Shown: one piece after another, positions 21,112-30,456 of the stretch
Layout: each line of letters starts with the position of its first letter
Numbering within the stretch: the first letter of the stretch is position 1
Assembly (NCBI GenBank): GCA_027604705.1
Contig: JADHYV010000009.1
Span: 1 to 64,000, forward strand
Length of the DNA: 64,000 nucleotides
Direction: 5' to 3'
Source of the DNA: Allomyces arbusculus
Lineage: Eukaryota; Blastocladiomycota; Blastocladiomycetes; Blastocladiales; Blastocladiaceae
Notes under the pieces: generated by a model
Databases searched by the model: none
Told to the model about the DNA's origin: nothing
The model's input: only the letters and a program-made list of their open reading frames with translations
Program-made: the position numbers and the translations under genes

Positions 21112-22089
21112 CTTGCGTTACGGCGCGTGCAGAGCGCGTGTTGCGGAGGGAGGAGGAGCGCGTGGTTGGCGGCGTGGGGTGGGGAGAAGATGCCGGCGTG
21201 AGGGCGCGTTGGACGCGTCGGCGAGGAGCGGGAGGGCGGGTCGCGTGCGGTGGGCGGCCTTTATAGACCCGGCGCGCGGGCGCGTGCCGTGATCGGCACA
21301 CGCGGGAACGAGAAGCACGCGGAAGGCTTCTCGGGGCGCGGCGCGTCGCGTCGTATCGCGTTGCGCGTGTGTGCGGGTGCGGTGGCCAAGCGCGGGACTG
21401 GGAACGTGTTGCACCAAGCGAATTCGTCGTTGGGGAGGCCGGCCTGGACACCACTGCGCGCTCGTCCACCACGCTCGACGCTCAACGGGCCCTTCTGGCG
21501 CCGGTGGCGTCGCTCAGTGTAGTGCATCGCAGGGCTCGCCCGGGCGATCTGCGGCAAGGACCTCGCGCGAGTGACGGAGCGCCCGCCCGAGGCGTGCAGG
21601 GCCCGGCGCGAGCCTGCATGGTCGCGGGTCGCTCAGGAGCAGAGCGCGTGAAGCCGCGCACGGCCAGCGCGACCTGCATCTCGTGAGAGTCATCTGACGC
21701 TGGCGTCAGGGAATGCACGCGTCTCGCAGCGTGTCTCGCGCTTCCCGCTGAGTCGACGTCCTGCCGTCGCAAGACGTGCTCTCGCTCACCGTGCTCTCTC
21801 GCTCACCGTGCCGCCGACAAAGAATGGATGCATGTTATCTTGGCCACCACATCGCAGCCACCAACCGACACCTGCGCGAAACAACTTTGAGAACAATATG
21901 GGAAGAAAACGCGAACGAAACGAGAACGAACCGACCATGGCCAACTGATGCTTGCCTGCTTGTCTCCGACGCGCACGCGCACTCGTGCCGCCGCCGCTCC
22001 CTCGGGCCCGTAGACTGGCCCGCATCCCCGCATCCACTGCATCCACGCGCACCCCAAACTCAATCCTCGCACACGCGCGCTCGACCCCA
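21112..22089. other. Intergenic region: GLC3 promoter and 3' flank of the MA3 gene
   Basis: About 980 bases between two minus-strand genes. Apart from the TATA box at 21259-21265 I see no element or coding sequence I can support. The part from 21820 to 21960 is locally AT-richer. Confidence 0.4.
21259..21265 (-). promoter_or_regulatory. TATA box of the branching enzyme gene
   Basis: Minus-strand TATAAAG in very GC-rich sequence, 148 bases before the GLC3 ATG. It is a good match to a TATA element with a leader of about 115 nt. Confidence 0.55.
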
Positions 22090-25000
22090 TCACAACACTT
22101 TCTGCACGATCACCGGGTCGAGGTACTTCGCGAGCTCAAACGCGACACTCTCCTTGTTCTCGACGCCAAACATTTTATCGAGCGGCAGCGTCGCCATGGC
22201 CGCATAAAACTCGGGCGCGGCGCCCGACAGGTCCCACAGGTGCGTCACCATGGCCCCCACGAGCCGCGACAGTACTTCGGCCTCCTCGTCGGCGGCGCGG
22301 TAATGCGCCACGAGCCACTCGACTTCCTCGGGCGAGACGATGCCGTCGCGCAGCATCGACGCGACAATGTAGGCGACGGTATCGACGGTCACGCCATTGA
22401 TCATGTCGAGAATGCCGAGATCGAGCAGCGACAGCGTCTCCATGATGGTCTGCACGTTGTAGAACTCGCCGCGCAGGCCATAGTAAAGGCACGGCACCAG
22501 CTGGTCGCGCGCCTTGAGCTTGATCCCGACCGTGATCACCGACTTCAAAAATGCCTTGATCGCCGCCGGGTTCGGCATCGCTGTCACCCACGTCAGGTAG
22601 GCGTCGAGTCCGCCGTCGTCGCCGTCGCGCAGGTACCCTTCAATCACCTTCTTCAGGTCCGGCAGGTCGCTACCGCCGCCGGCCTGCATTGGCATCGTGC
22701 CGCGGCTAGAATCAATCAAGCAAAGCGCGCGTCAGTGTCAAGTCTGCTCCACCTCCCAACCCGGCTCAAACACGAAACGCACCCATGAGCGTACATCCCC
22801 GGCCCCGCGGAAACGAGCGGCTCCTGGTCGAATCCACCGTTCCCGTACATTCCCGCGGCCGTGCCATACATGCCATACGCCGGGTATCCGTAGGCCGCCT
22901 GCATCGCCTCGGCATACTGGTCCTGCGCGTACCCGAACCGCTGCTGGTGCGGCTGCATGTACTCGTGCCCGGCAGCCTGCATGAACCCAGCGCCCGCGGG
23001 GTGCGTGGGCGTCGTGGGCGTCGGCGTGCCCGTGCTCGTCCCAGCACTGCCGCCAGGCATGCGCTGTGTCGGACTCGGCCCCGTCGCGATCGAGGACGGC
23101 GGCCGACGCGCCGATCCGCGGCCGGAAGTCGACCCGCGCGACGCATAGGCCTGCGCCTGCGCCATGACCTGCGCCTGCGCTTGCGCCTGGATCGCCGCGG
23201 CCATCGCGGGCGACGGCGTCACCGTGTCGCGGTCCCCATACTTGGCCTTACCGTTGCTGCCACCGCCACTCGCCGCCGCGGACGCCGCCGCCGCCGACGC
23301 CGGGGTCCCGTACACGCGCATGTTGAGTCCGGCGCCGACATAAGGGCCCTTGCTCGGCATCCCCGCGGCCGTCTGCGTCCCCGCGGGCGGCATCGGGACC
23401 GACGGCATGCGCGACCGCGGCAACTGCGTCATGCGCGCAAGTGCCTCGTAGTCGCCGGACGCGTCCATCGCCGGCATCCCGTACTGCGCGGCAAACGCGG
23501 CGGCCATCTCGGCCGGCGAGTAGTTCGGCCCGGTGCCCGTGCGGTGCCGCGCGTGCGGGTCCTGGACGGCCGCGGGAGGCGGCGGGGGCGGGGCCGCATA
23601 CGAGGTCGTGCGCGACGACCGGCCGGACCACGCGCCGGCGCCTTGCTGCGGTTGCTGGAACGCGTACTGCGCGGCGTAAGGATCAGAGTACAAGTCGCTG
23701 ACTTGGCCGTACATGGAACTCGTGCGCGACCCGTGCGCCGACGGCGCCGTGGACGTCTGCCCGCCAGCACGACGGCCCGCGGAGGAGGGATCAAACGCGT
23801 TCGCGGCGCCACCCATCGTCGACCCCATCAGAGCCGACCGGCCCGTGAACATGGACGCCGTCCCCGAGTCCTCGCGCGGCCGCGTCCCACCGGGCGGCTG
23901 CCGCATCGGTGCGGGCCGCTCAATCGGCGCCGGCTGCTGCTGCCCTTGCTGCTGCCCGGCACGACCACCCGCAAACGACACGCGTGACGATGCGTTGCCA
24001 CTCCCGCCCGCAGCCGGCGGCGCGCGAATCGGGATCGCGGCCGACCCACCGAGCCCGAGCCCGACGGGCGCCGTGAACGTGCGCGACCGCGGCGCCGTCT
24101 GCTGCCGGTGCATCGCGGCATTCGGGTCCACGTGAGGCCGCCCATGATCGGCGTCGATGTACATGCCGGCCATCCGCTCCATGAACGCCGGGTCCATCGA
24201 CATCATCATGGCCATCAGGTTCGCGTCGGCCGCGGACCCGGTGCCCGTGGCACCCACGGGCATCCGCGCGCTCGTGATGCTTGGATTCTTGGGCAGCAGC
24301 GCCGACGCAAAGTACGGTGCGGCCGGGCGCGACGTCGTCGGCATCCAGGGCGTATCAGCGGCGGCGGCGGCCGCGTCCCGTACCGCCTGAGGCGGCGTCC
24401 ACGGGTCGGCGCCGGGCGCCGAGAACTGGTCGCGCAAGAGTTCCGGCGGCAGTAGCATTGCCACGTCCATTTCGGCCGACCCGGGCGTGCCAAGCCCCGA
24501 CAGGTTGGGCGACGGTGCACGGCGGCGCGGCTGGCCAGAGGACTCGCCCGACTCGGCTGACCCAAGATGCGTGCGCCACGACTGGTTCAGCGCGTTATAC
24601 TGCGGGTGCGCCGAGAGCGTCGTGGTCGGCGCGGCCGTTGCCGACCGCTGCCGCTTGGTGACCACATGGATTGGGACCCCGTTCGCGAACATGACTTTCA
24701 CCGTGCGCGTCGATGGTGCCGGTACCGCCTGCTTTTGGGCCTGCTGCGCTGCCTGTTCCTGCGCGCGCTGCTGCAAGTGCGGCGGCAATAGTGCCGTTGC
24801 CGTCGCTGCCCCCATGGGGGACCCCGGCTGCGTCGACGTATCCGACTCGGTCCCATTCCCGCCACCGGACGGCGGCGCGGGCACGGGTACCTGCAGTGTC
24901 CCCGGGAAAATCGTGATGGGCAGCCGCCACCCACTGCCCGCGGCGAACCGCATGGACTCGAGCTCGGCCTTGCCGTACCGCCGGACATGGTCCTCGGCGG

Positions 25001-25415
25001 TCGCGCCCGCCGCGTCGACGGGCGCTTGCGTCGACGCCTCGACCGAGGCGCGCCGTTGCGAACTTGGCGTCGGTGGGGTTGTCGGCTGCGACTCGTTGTT
25101 GGTGGTAGACTCTTGTTGAAGCTGGTCGCGCCACGCGTCGCCGGCCGGGACGCCCGCCGCGGGAGCCGTGGACCGGCGCCGCCGGCGCGCCCCGGCGGTG
25201 CGCGCTGGGTGCTGCGCGTCGTCACCGGTCGGGGTCGCGTCCTTGGGGGTGCCAGGGTCGACCGACTCGGTGTGGTTGGCGCGCGCCGCCGCGAGCTGCT
25301 GCTTGATCGCGGCGATCGTCGACCCAGGGTCGGCCGTGGACATGGGCGCGAGTCCGTTCGTGGCGGCGGCATCGGGCGCCGTAACGGGCGGGGGCTTGGG
25401 CGACGCGGCGAGCAT
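22090..25415 (-). CDS. Long disordered protein with an eIF4E-binding-like motif and a C-terminal MA3 domain
   Basis: Two exons (25415-22783 and 22705-22090) joined across a 77-nt intron (GTGCGT...TTCTAG) give 1082 residues. About 870 residues are low-complexity (Ser, Thr, Pro, Gln, Ala; later Tyr/Gly/Met-rich). One island at 147-156, YGKAELESMR, resembles the eIF4E-binding consensus Tyr-x4-Leu-phi found in eIF4G and 4E-BPs, although the phi position is Glu. The second exon encodes an all-helical region (about 892-1082) with the spacing of an MA3 domain: VIEGYLRDGD, then ARDQLVPCLYYGLRG, then VAYIVASMLRDGIVSPEEV. MA3 occurs in eIF4G and PDCD4 and binds eIF4A. I infer a translation regulator or divergent eIF4G-like scaffold; no MIF4G domain is seen. 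Without the intron the two parts would look like separate genes. Confidence 0.65.
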
Positions 25416-26352
25416 CTTGCGGGAGTCGCGCGTGGAGGAAGGAAGAGGAGAGGAAGAAGAGAGGGACGCAACGGACAGACTAGCGCACGGAAGGCAAGAT
25501 CAGCGCGATGATACTCGGCGATATAACGGGCCGCATAACGCGGAGCAAACGTACCAAATCGTCGTGCGCTGCGCGGATCAATCAAGAGGAACGAGCGCGC
25601 GCGCGTGTTAGCGGCTTGCTGAAAGCGAGCGGCTGCGGTGCGAGCGCGTCGGTGGTTGTGGAGAGAAGGGGGGAGCGGTGCGTCGCGCGTCGTCGGGCCA
25701 CGAGGAGGCAGCGCGCCGGCGAGCGCGAACGAGGAACCGCGGATCAGGCAGAACGGACGCGCGTGGGTGTCGTTATCGCGTCGCTGCCGTCGTTTTCGTG
25801 TTGTCGTCGTGGCGGGCGTGTGCAATGTGGGACGTCGGCGCACGGTGCGATCTGGCGTAGGGGGAGGGAAGGGAGGAGAAGAACGAGCGAACGAGGGGGG
25901 AGAGGGAGAGAGAAAGACTGAACCATGCGGCGCGGCGAACGAGGTGTGGAGGAGCGGCCGACGCGGGCGAGCGACCTGGCCGGTCGGTTGGTCTCTGGTC
26001 TTTGGTGCGCGACACGACGACGCGTCTCGCACGCGCGCGTGTGACCGCGCCGCTCAGCAAGCCAGGCGCTCCCAACGCAAAGTCTCCCACCTCCAACCGC
26101 CATTCGCGTCGGATCCACGGCCGCCACGCCCGACGGGCCGCCATGTCGCGCCCGCCGCTCTGCCGCCATCATCGGGGCCATCATCGCCCCGCGGCCCCGC
26201 GTGAAACACGGCCACGGGCAGGCCGGCGAGACCGACCGCCGATCGTTTGACCCCCCGTCGCCGCGCGAAACCACCCCACCCCCGAACAACCCCCACCCCC
26301 ACCCCAAACGCAAAAAAACGGGTTATCCTATCAAAAATGCCCAAAATCATCC
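25416..26352. other. Intergenic region upstream of the MA3 gene
   Basis: About 940 bases between the MA3-protein start and the 3' end of the coiled-coil gene, both on the minus strand. There is a short AT-richer patch with GCGATATAACGGG near 25520, about 105 bases before the ATG at 25415, which may serve as a weak TATA element. No gene is supported. Confidence 0.4.
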
Positions 26353-29300
26353 TCATCCGCCCGTCGACGTCGACCTCCGCCGTCCACCGGCGCCGCCAAA
26401 CAGCCGCCACAGCAGTGGCTCCTTGCGCTTCCCTGCACCTCCACCGCCCTGATCCGCTCTCTGCGGCCCCTGATCCGCCTCGACCACCGACCCGCGCCGC
26501 GGCGGCAGCCTCGGCGGCCCCACCTCTTCGACCATCCGCGCATACTCCATCCTCGGCGGCGACGGCACCTCCTCCTCCTCCTCCAACGCCTCGGCCAGCG
26601 CCATCCCGACATCCTGCATTGTCGCGCCATACACCGCATCCAAATCGTCCTGGTCGTCGTACCCCACGTGGTGGTGGTGCACGATCGGCACCGGCACGAC
26701 CACTTCATCGACCTCTTCGTCGATCGGCGTCGGTAAGCGCGGGCGCACGCGCGTGCCCATCCCGCCGCGATGGTGGTGGTACCCGCGGTCACCGTCGTCG
26801 TCGTCAGGCTCGGCATCCCACGCGCCGCGGACGGACCCGCGCCGCCGGCCTGCAGCACTGGCAGCCGCAGCCGTCGCCGCGGCAATCGCCGCGTCCAGTG
26901 CGCGTTCGCGCACCGCATCATCGTCCGCAGTGGGGGTGGACGCCGTCGAAGACGATGCGGTCAGGCGCCGGATCGCGGACCCGAACCACCCGGACGCGCG
27001 CGGCGTCGTCGGTGTCGGCGCGACCATGTCCGGCGGTGGCGGGAGGACCGGTGCGTCGTAATTCGCGCTCGCAGGCCGTGACGACGCCGCGCGCCAGGTC
27101 GTATCCGATACGGCGCCGGGGGACGACGGGGCGACGGCCGAGTCGGCAACGGACGACGGTGGGCGCGGTTTCGCGGTGGTCGGGTGGAGGAGGACGGGCG
27201 GGACGGGCGCGCGGGATGGAGCCGGGTCCGCGCGCCATGCGGGTGCCGGCTGCGGTGCGGTCTCGGCGACGTGGAACGTCGGATCGCGCCCGCCTGCGTC
27301 GCGCGCACCATACAACCCGGAGAAACTCGATTGGCTGAACCGTCGTGGCCTTGCCATGACCGGGAGCACCTCCACATCCTCTTCGCCATCTCCCTCCTCT
27401 TCATCGACTTCCGACCCGGCGTCCGACCACCTACGCCCCGAGAACCACGCGGCGATCCGTAAGGCGGCCTCCATTCCCGTCGTCGTGGACGTCGCGTTCC
27501 CCGCGGCGACGGCCGCGGAAACCGGATCGAGCTGTTGAGAAGACCTGGAACCGGCGCGGTTGAGTGACCTTGTCGGGGACAGAAGCGTCGACCGCCGTTG
27601 CTGCCGGTATCCGCGCGACGCGGACGACGACACCGACGTGCGCCGGCGGTGCGAGGCGCGCCGCATGGGCGGGGCCGCCGGTGTAGCGGCCACGACGGGC
27701 CGCATCGCGGGAATCGGCGATGGGGAAGGTGCAACGCACCCTGCTCTTGCCGACTCGATCTCTTCCTCTTCCTCGTCAAACTCGCCATCGTCATCGTCCT
27801 CGAGCGTAAATGACGCGCGCGGCCACGCCGGCACGTCCGTGGGGTGCGGAATTCCCCGTCTCACCCAGTCGGCGTGCGCGTCGGGCGTCGGAATCGCCAC
27901 GTCCTCGTCGTTCCCCACCTCCTCCACCACCACCGGTTCGGGCTCGCCCATCGTTGCGGCCTTGACCGCCGCCGCCGATAACATCTCCCTCCCCAATTCC
28001 GCCACGGGCGTGCCCGGCCTTGGCGCGTGCCACGGTAACGGCGCCGCGGAAGACGCTTTCGCGAGTGCGCGCGACGCGCGCAGAACCGCGCGTGGACCGG
28101 CGCTACCCCGGCCGGCACTCCCGAGACTCGTTGTGGAACTGCCCGCGGACGACCGCGGCGCGGCCGAGGCTTTGATGAAGGGCGGCGGCGGGAACCGGCG
28201 GTTCACGAGCGGTGGCGAAGGTAACGACGCGGTCGTGGATTGCGGGCTCGCGTGGTTCGAGTGGATCCGGTGCGCCGGGTCGAGTAATCGCGAGAGGATC
28301 GTCGAGATGTAGAGTTGCAATGCCTTGACTTCGGACGTGAGCACAGCGATTTGCGCGTCGCGGTCGGAGACGGCTGCGGCGCGCGCGAGCTCGGAACCGA
28401 GCGAGTGCGTCGTGGGGCGGAGGGGGGCGAGCGCAAGGAGGTCGGTCGCGTCACTCGCGTCGATGATCGGGTCGTCGTCGGCGTCGGGTGGAGGCCAGAC
28501 GGACCCGAGCGTCTCGCCCGCGACCTCGACGTTGATCGCGGGCCCCCCCGCCAATGCGGCCGCGTACGCGTCGTCTTCTTCCTCCTCGCCGCCATTCCGC
28601 TCCACCTCAGGCTCGACCGCGACCGCCGCCGACAACCGTGTCGCGTGCGCGTGCATCGCCCAGTCGTCCACATGCCACTCGCCGCGCACCGTGCGCTCCT
28701 CGAGTAACAGCCGGTACCCTTCGTTCTGCTCGCGCAGCGTCTCCATGGCCGCCAGCAACTCGTCGACCTGCGCGCGCAACCCCGCTGCCTCGTGCGCGTT
28801 CTCGGTCGCGACCGACTCGGCTTCCGCGGCCGCGGCAGCGAGCGCCGCGACGTGCGCCTCGAGTTTGGCCACGCGCGGGTCCGGCACCGGCGGGAGCGTC
28901 TGGCACCCGCGATCGACCGTGTGCGGCGGGACCGCCACATTCGCCGGTGGGACGGCGGGGGCGGACAGGGACCGGCGGCCCGCGAGTAACGGGGATCGCA
29001 TTCCGCCGCCGCCGCCGCCGCCGCCGGTGGGCGCCGGCGGTCCCGGACCCGGCAGGGCGGCGAGCAGTTTCGCGTGCCGGTCGCGCAGCACGGCCAGCTC
29101 ATGGTCCAGCGCGGCGCGCTCTTCGGCAGCGACTCGTTCGTGCGATGCGAGTTTGGCGGCGAGCGCGCGGGCCGTCCGCCGGTGCGCGCGAGCCGCGGCT
29201 TCGGCGTCGGCGAGTTTCGCGTGCAGCGAGTCGGCAAGGACCGACAGGTGCCGCACGGCGTCGTCGCGGTCCTGCAGAGTGCGGGCCAGGTGCGCGTTGC

Positions 29301-29661
29301 CGCGGACTAGGGCGTCGACGTCGGTCATGGCGTCGGCGGGAGCAGTGGCGGGATCGGCGACAGGATGGTCTTCCGGGTCCGAGTTGTCGCTGGCGTGGAG
29401 GGAGAGCAGCGCCGACCGGCGCCGCAGAGACGGCGGGCGCGGCGAGGAGAGCCGGGCGGGCAGGACGGCGGAAGCCTGCGCGTGATGGGCGGAGATCATG
29501 GTGTCGTCGGTGTTGACGTGCGAGGGCAGGGTCGTCGGTGTCGCAGACAGGGTGGCGCCATGGAGAGGGGGCGCTGGGCGCGAGGTCGGGCGTTGGTGGG
29601 CGGTGGCGACGGCTGTGGTCAAGAGGATATCAGCGGCGGCCGTTGCCGCAGCGGCGGTCAT
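26353..29661 (-). CDS. Fungal coiled-coil protein (septation-associated Uds1-like?)
   Basis: Single exon, 1102 residues. An Ala/Pro-rich leader is followed by a predicted coiled coil at about 115-202 (heptads around LARTLQDRDDAVRHLSVLAD). After a Gly-rich linker with eight consecutive Gly comes a second coil at about 262-325, ending in LREQNEGYRLLLEERTVRGE (309-328). A short helix ALQLYISTILSRLL closes this part near 447-460. The 'NEGY..LLEERT..GE' block plus a later 'ALxLYIxxIxxRLL' helix recalls a group of fungal coiled-coil proteins annotated as up-regulated during septation, but I recall that only from memory. The remaining 640 residues are disordered, Ser/Pro/acidic, with many possible phosphorylation sites. 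A structural or cortical scaffold role is plausible, not shown. Confidence 0.6.
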   Translation of the reverse strand: MTAAAATAAADILLTTAVATAHQRPTSRPAPPLHGATLSATPTTLPSHVNTDDTMISAHHAQASAVLPARLSSPRPPSLRRRSALLSLHASDNSDPEDHPVADPATAPADAMTDVDALVRGNAHLARTLQDRDDAVRHLSVLADSLHAKLADAEAAARAHRRTARALAAKLASHERVAAEERAALDHELAVLRDRHAKLLAALPGPGPPAPTGGGGGGGGMRSPLLAGRRSLSAPAVPPANVAVPPHTVDRGCQTLPPVPDPRVAKLEAHVAALAAAAAEAESVATENAHEAAGLRAQVDELLAAMETLREQNEGYRLLLEERTVRGEWHVDDWAMHAHATRLSAAVAVEPEVERNGGEEEEDDAYAAALAGGPAINVEVAGETLGSVWPPPDADDDPIIDASDATDLLALAPLRPTTHSLGSELARAAAVSDRDAQIAVLTSEVKALQLYISTILSRLLDPAHRIHSNHASPQSTTASLPSPPLVNRRFPPPPFIKASAAPRSSAGSSTTSLGSAGRGSAGPRAVLRASRALAKASSAAPLPWHAPRPGTPVAELGREMLSAAAVKAATMGEPEPVVVEEVGNDEDVAIPTPDAHADWVRRGIPHPTDVPAWPRASFTLEDDDDGEFDEEEEEIESARAGCVAPSPSPIPAMRPVVAATPAAPPMRRASHRRRTSVSSSASRGYRQQRRSTLLSPTRSLNRAGSRSSQQLDPVSAAVAAGNATSTTTGMEAALRIAAWFSGRRWSDAGSEVDEEEGDGEEDVEVLPVMARPRRFSQSSFSGLYGARDAGGRDPTFHVAETAPQPAPAWRADPAPSRAPVPPVLLHPTTAKPRPPSSVADSAVAPSSPGAVSDTTWRAASSRPASANYDAPVLPPPPDMVAPTPTTPRASGWFGSAIRRLTASSSTASTPTADDDAVRERALDAAIAAATAAAASAAGRRRGSVRGAWDAEPDDDDGDRGYHHHRGGMGTRVRPRLPTPIDEEVDEVVVPVPIVHHHHVGYDDQDDLDAVYGATMQDVGMALAEALEEEEEVPSPPRMEYARMVEEVGPPRLPPRRGSVVEADQGPQRADQGGGGAGKRKEPLLWRLFGGAGGRRRSTSTGG

Positions 29662-30456
29662 TCATGGAAGGTGGCCGGGTCGGGTGGTGTGCCGACTGGG
29701 TGGAGGTGTGCGCGTGCCTGAGAACAACCGTCGGTCGGTCGGCCGGCCGCTCGGCGGTGCGGTTCGACCTCCGCCGGTCGCGCCTTCTCTGGTGCGCGCG
29801 ATGTGATGATGCCACTTGGCGGCACCGGTCATGCCCAACTCGCGTGTCCCACGTGCGCGGAGCGGTGGAGCGGTGAAGCCTCTCCGCTGCGATGCATCTG
29901 CGGACAGATCGTGCGCGTTCGTGCTTGCGTTCTTTGGCCACGTCACCGCGTCGATCACTCCCCCCGCCGCGCCCGCGTCGGCCGCGGTCGGTCGAAGGGC
30001 CGCGCGGCGGCGATGCCCTCGATGCGCACGCACCACTACCTCTGCGCCACATCTCAATGCGAAGAAGCACGGAAGCGCACGCCCGCGGTCGTTCACGGCC
30101 GTTAGCGGTGCGCCTTGTTGGGCCACCCATGCCATGCCCGACCATGCGGGCCCGCCACGCCGGCCCGTCACGCCTGCTTGTCTCGCAGGCCACCACCCAT
30201 CGTCCGTCGTCGGCCAACCACGGTCGTCCGGTCGTCGGCCGTCTTTCTTTCCCCCGCGCGTGCCGCTCGCTCTTCATAAAAAAAAAGCGACACGCCCCCG
30301 CACCCCGCGCGCGCTTCAGCAAGCCTTCCCGAGCTTACCTGCCCTCCATTCGGCCCGTCCGCGTGCGGCCTCACCGCTCCTGCTCCTGGCCGGCATCCAC
30401 GTCCACGTCCCGACCCCGGTCTACGACCTGTCCCCCCGTGTGCTAGCGCCCACGCC
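29662..30456. other. Divergent promoter region
   Basis: About 800 bases between the start codons of the coiled-coil gene (minus) and the 845-residue orphan (plus). It contains a run of A near 30280 and C/T-rich leader sequence before 30457. No gene is supported. Confidence 0.4.

Noticed and set aside
28325-29485. 386-codon plus-strand Ser/Ala-rich frame opposite the coiled-coil gene
   Set aside because: Antisense of Ala/Glu/Asp heptads gives Ser/Arg/Ala; no independent start context or domain.
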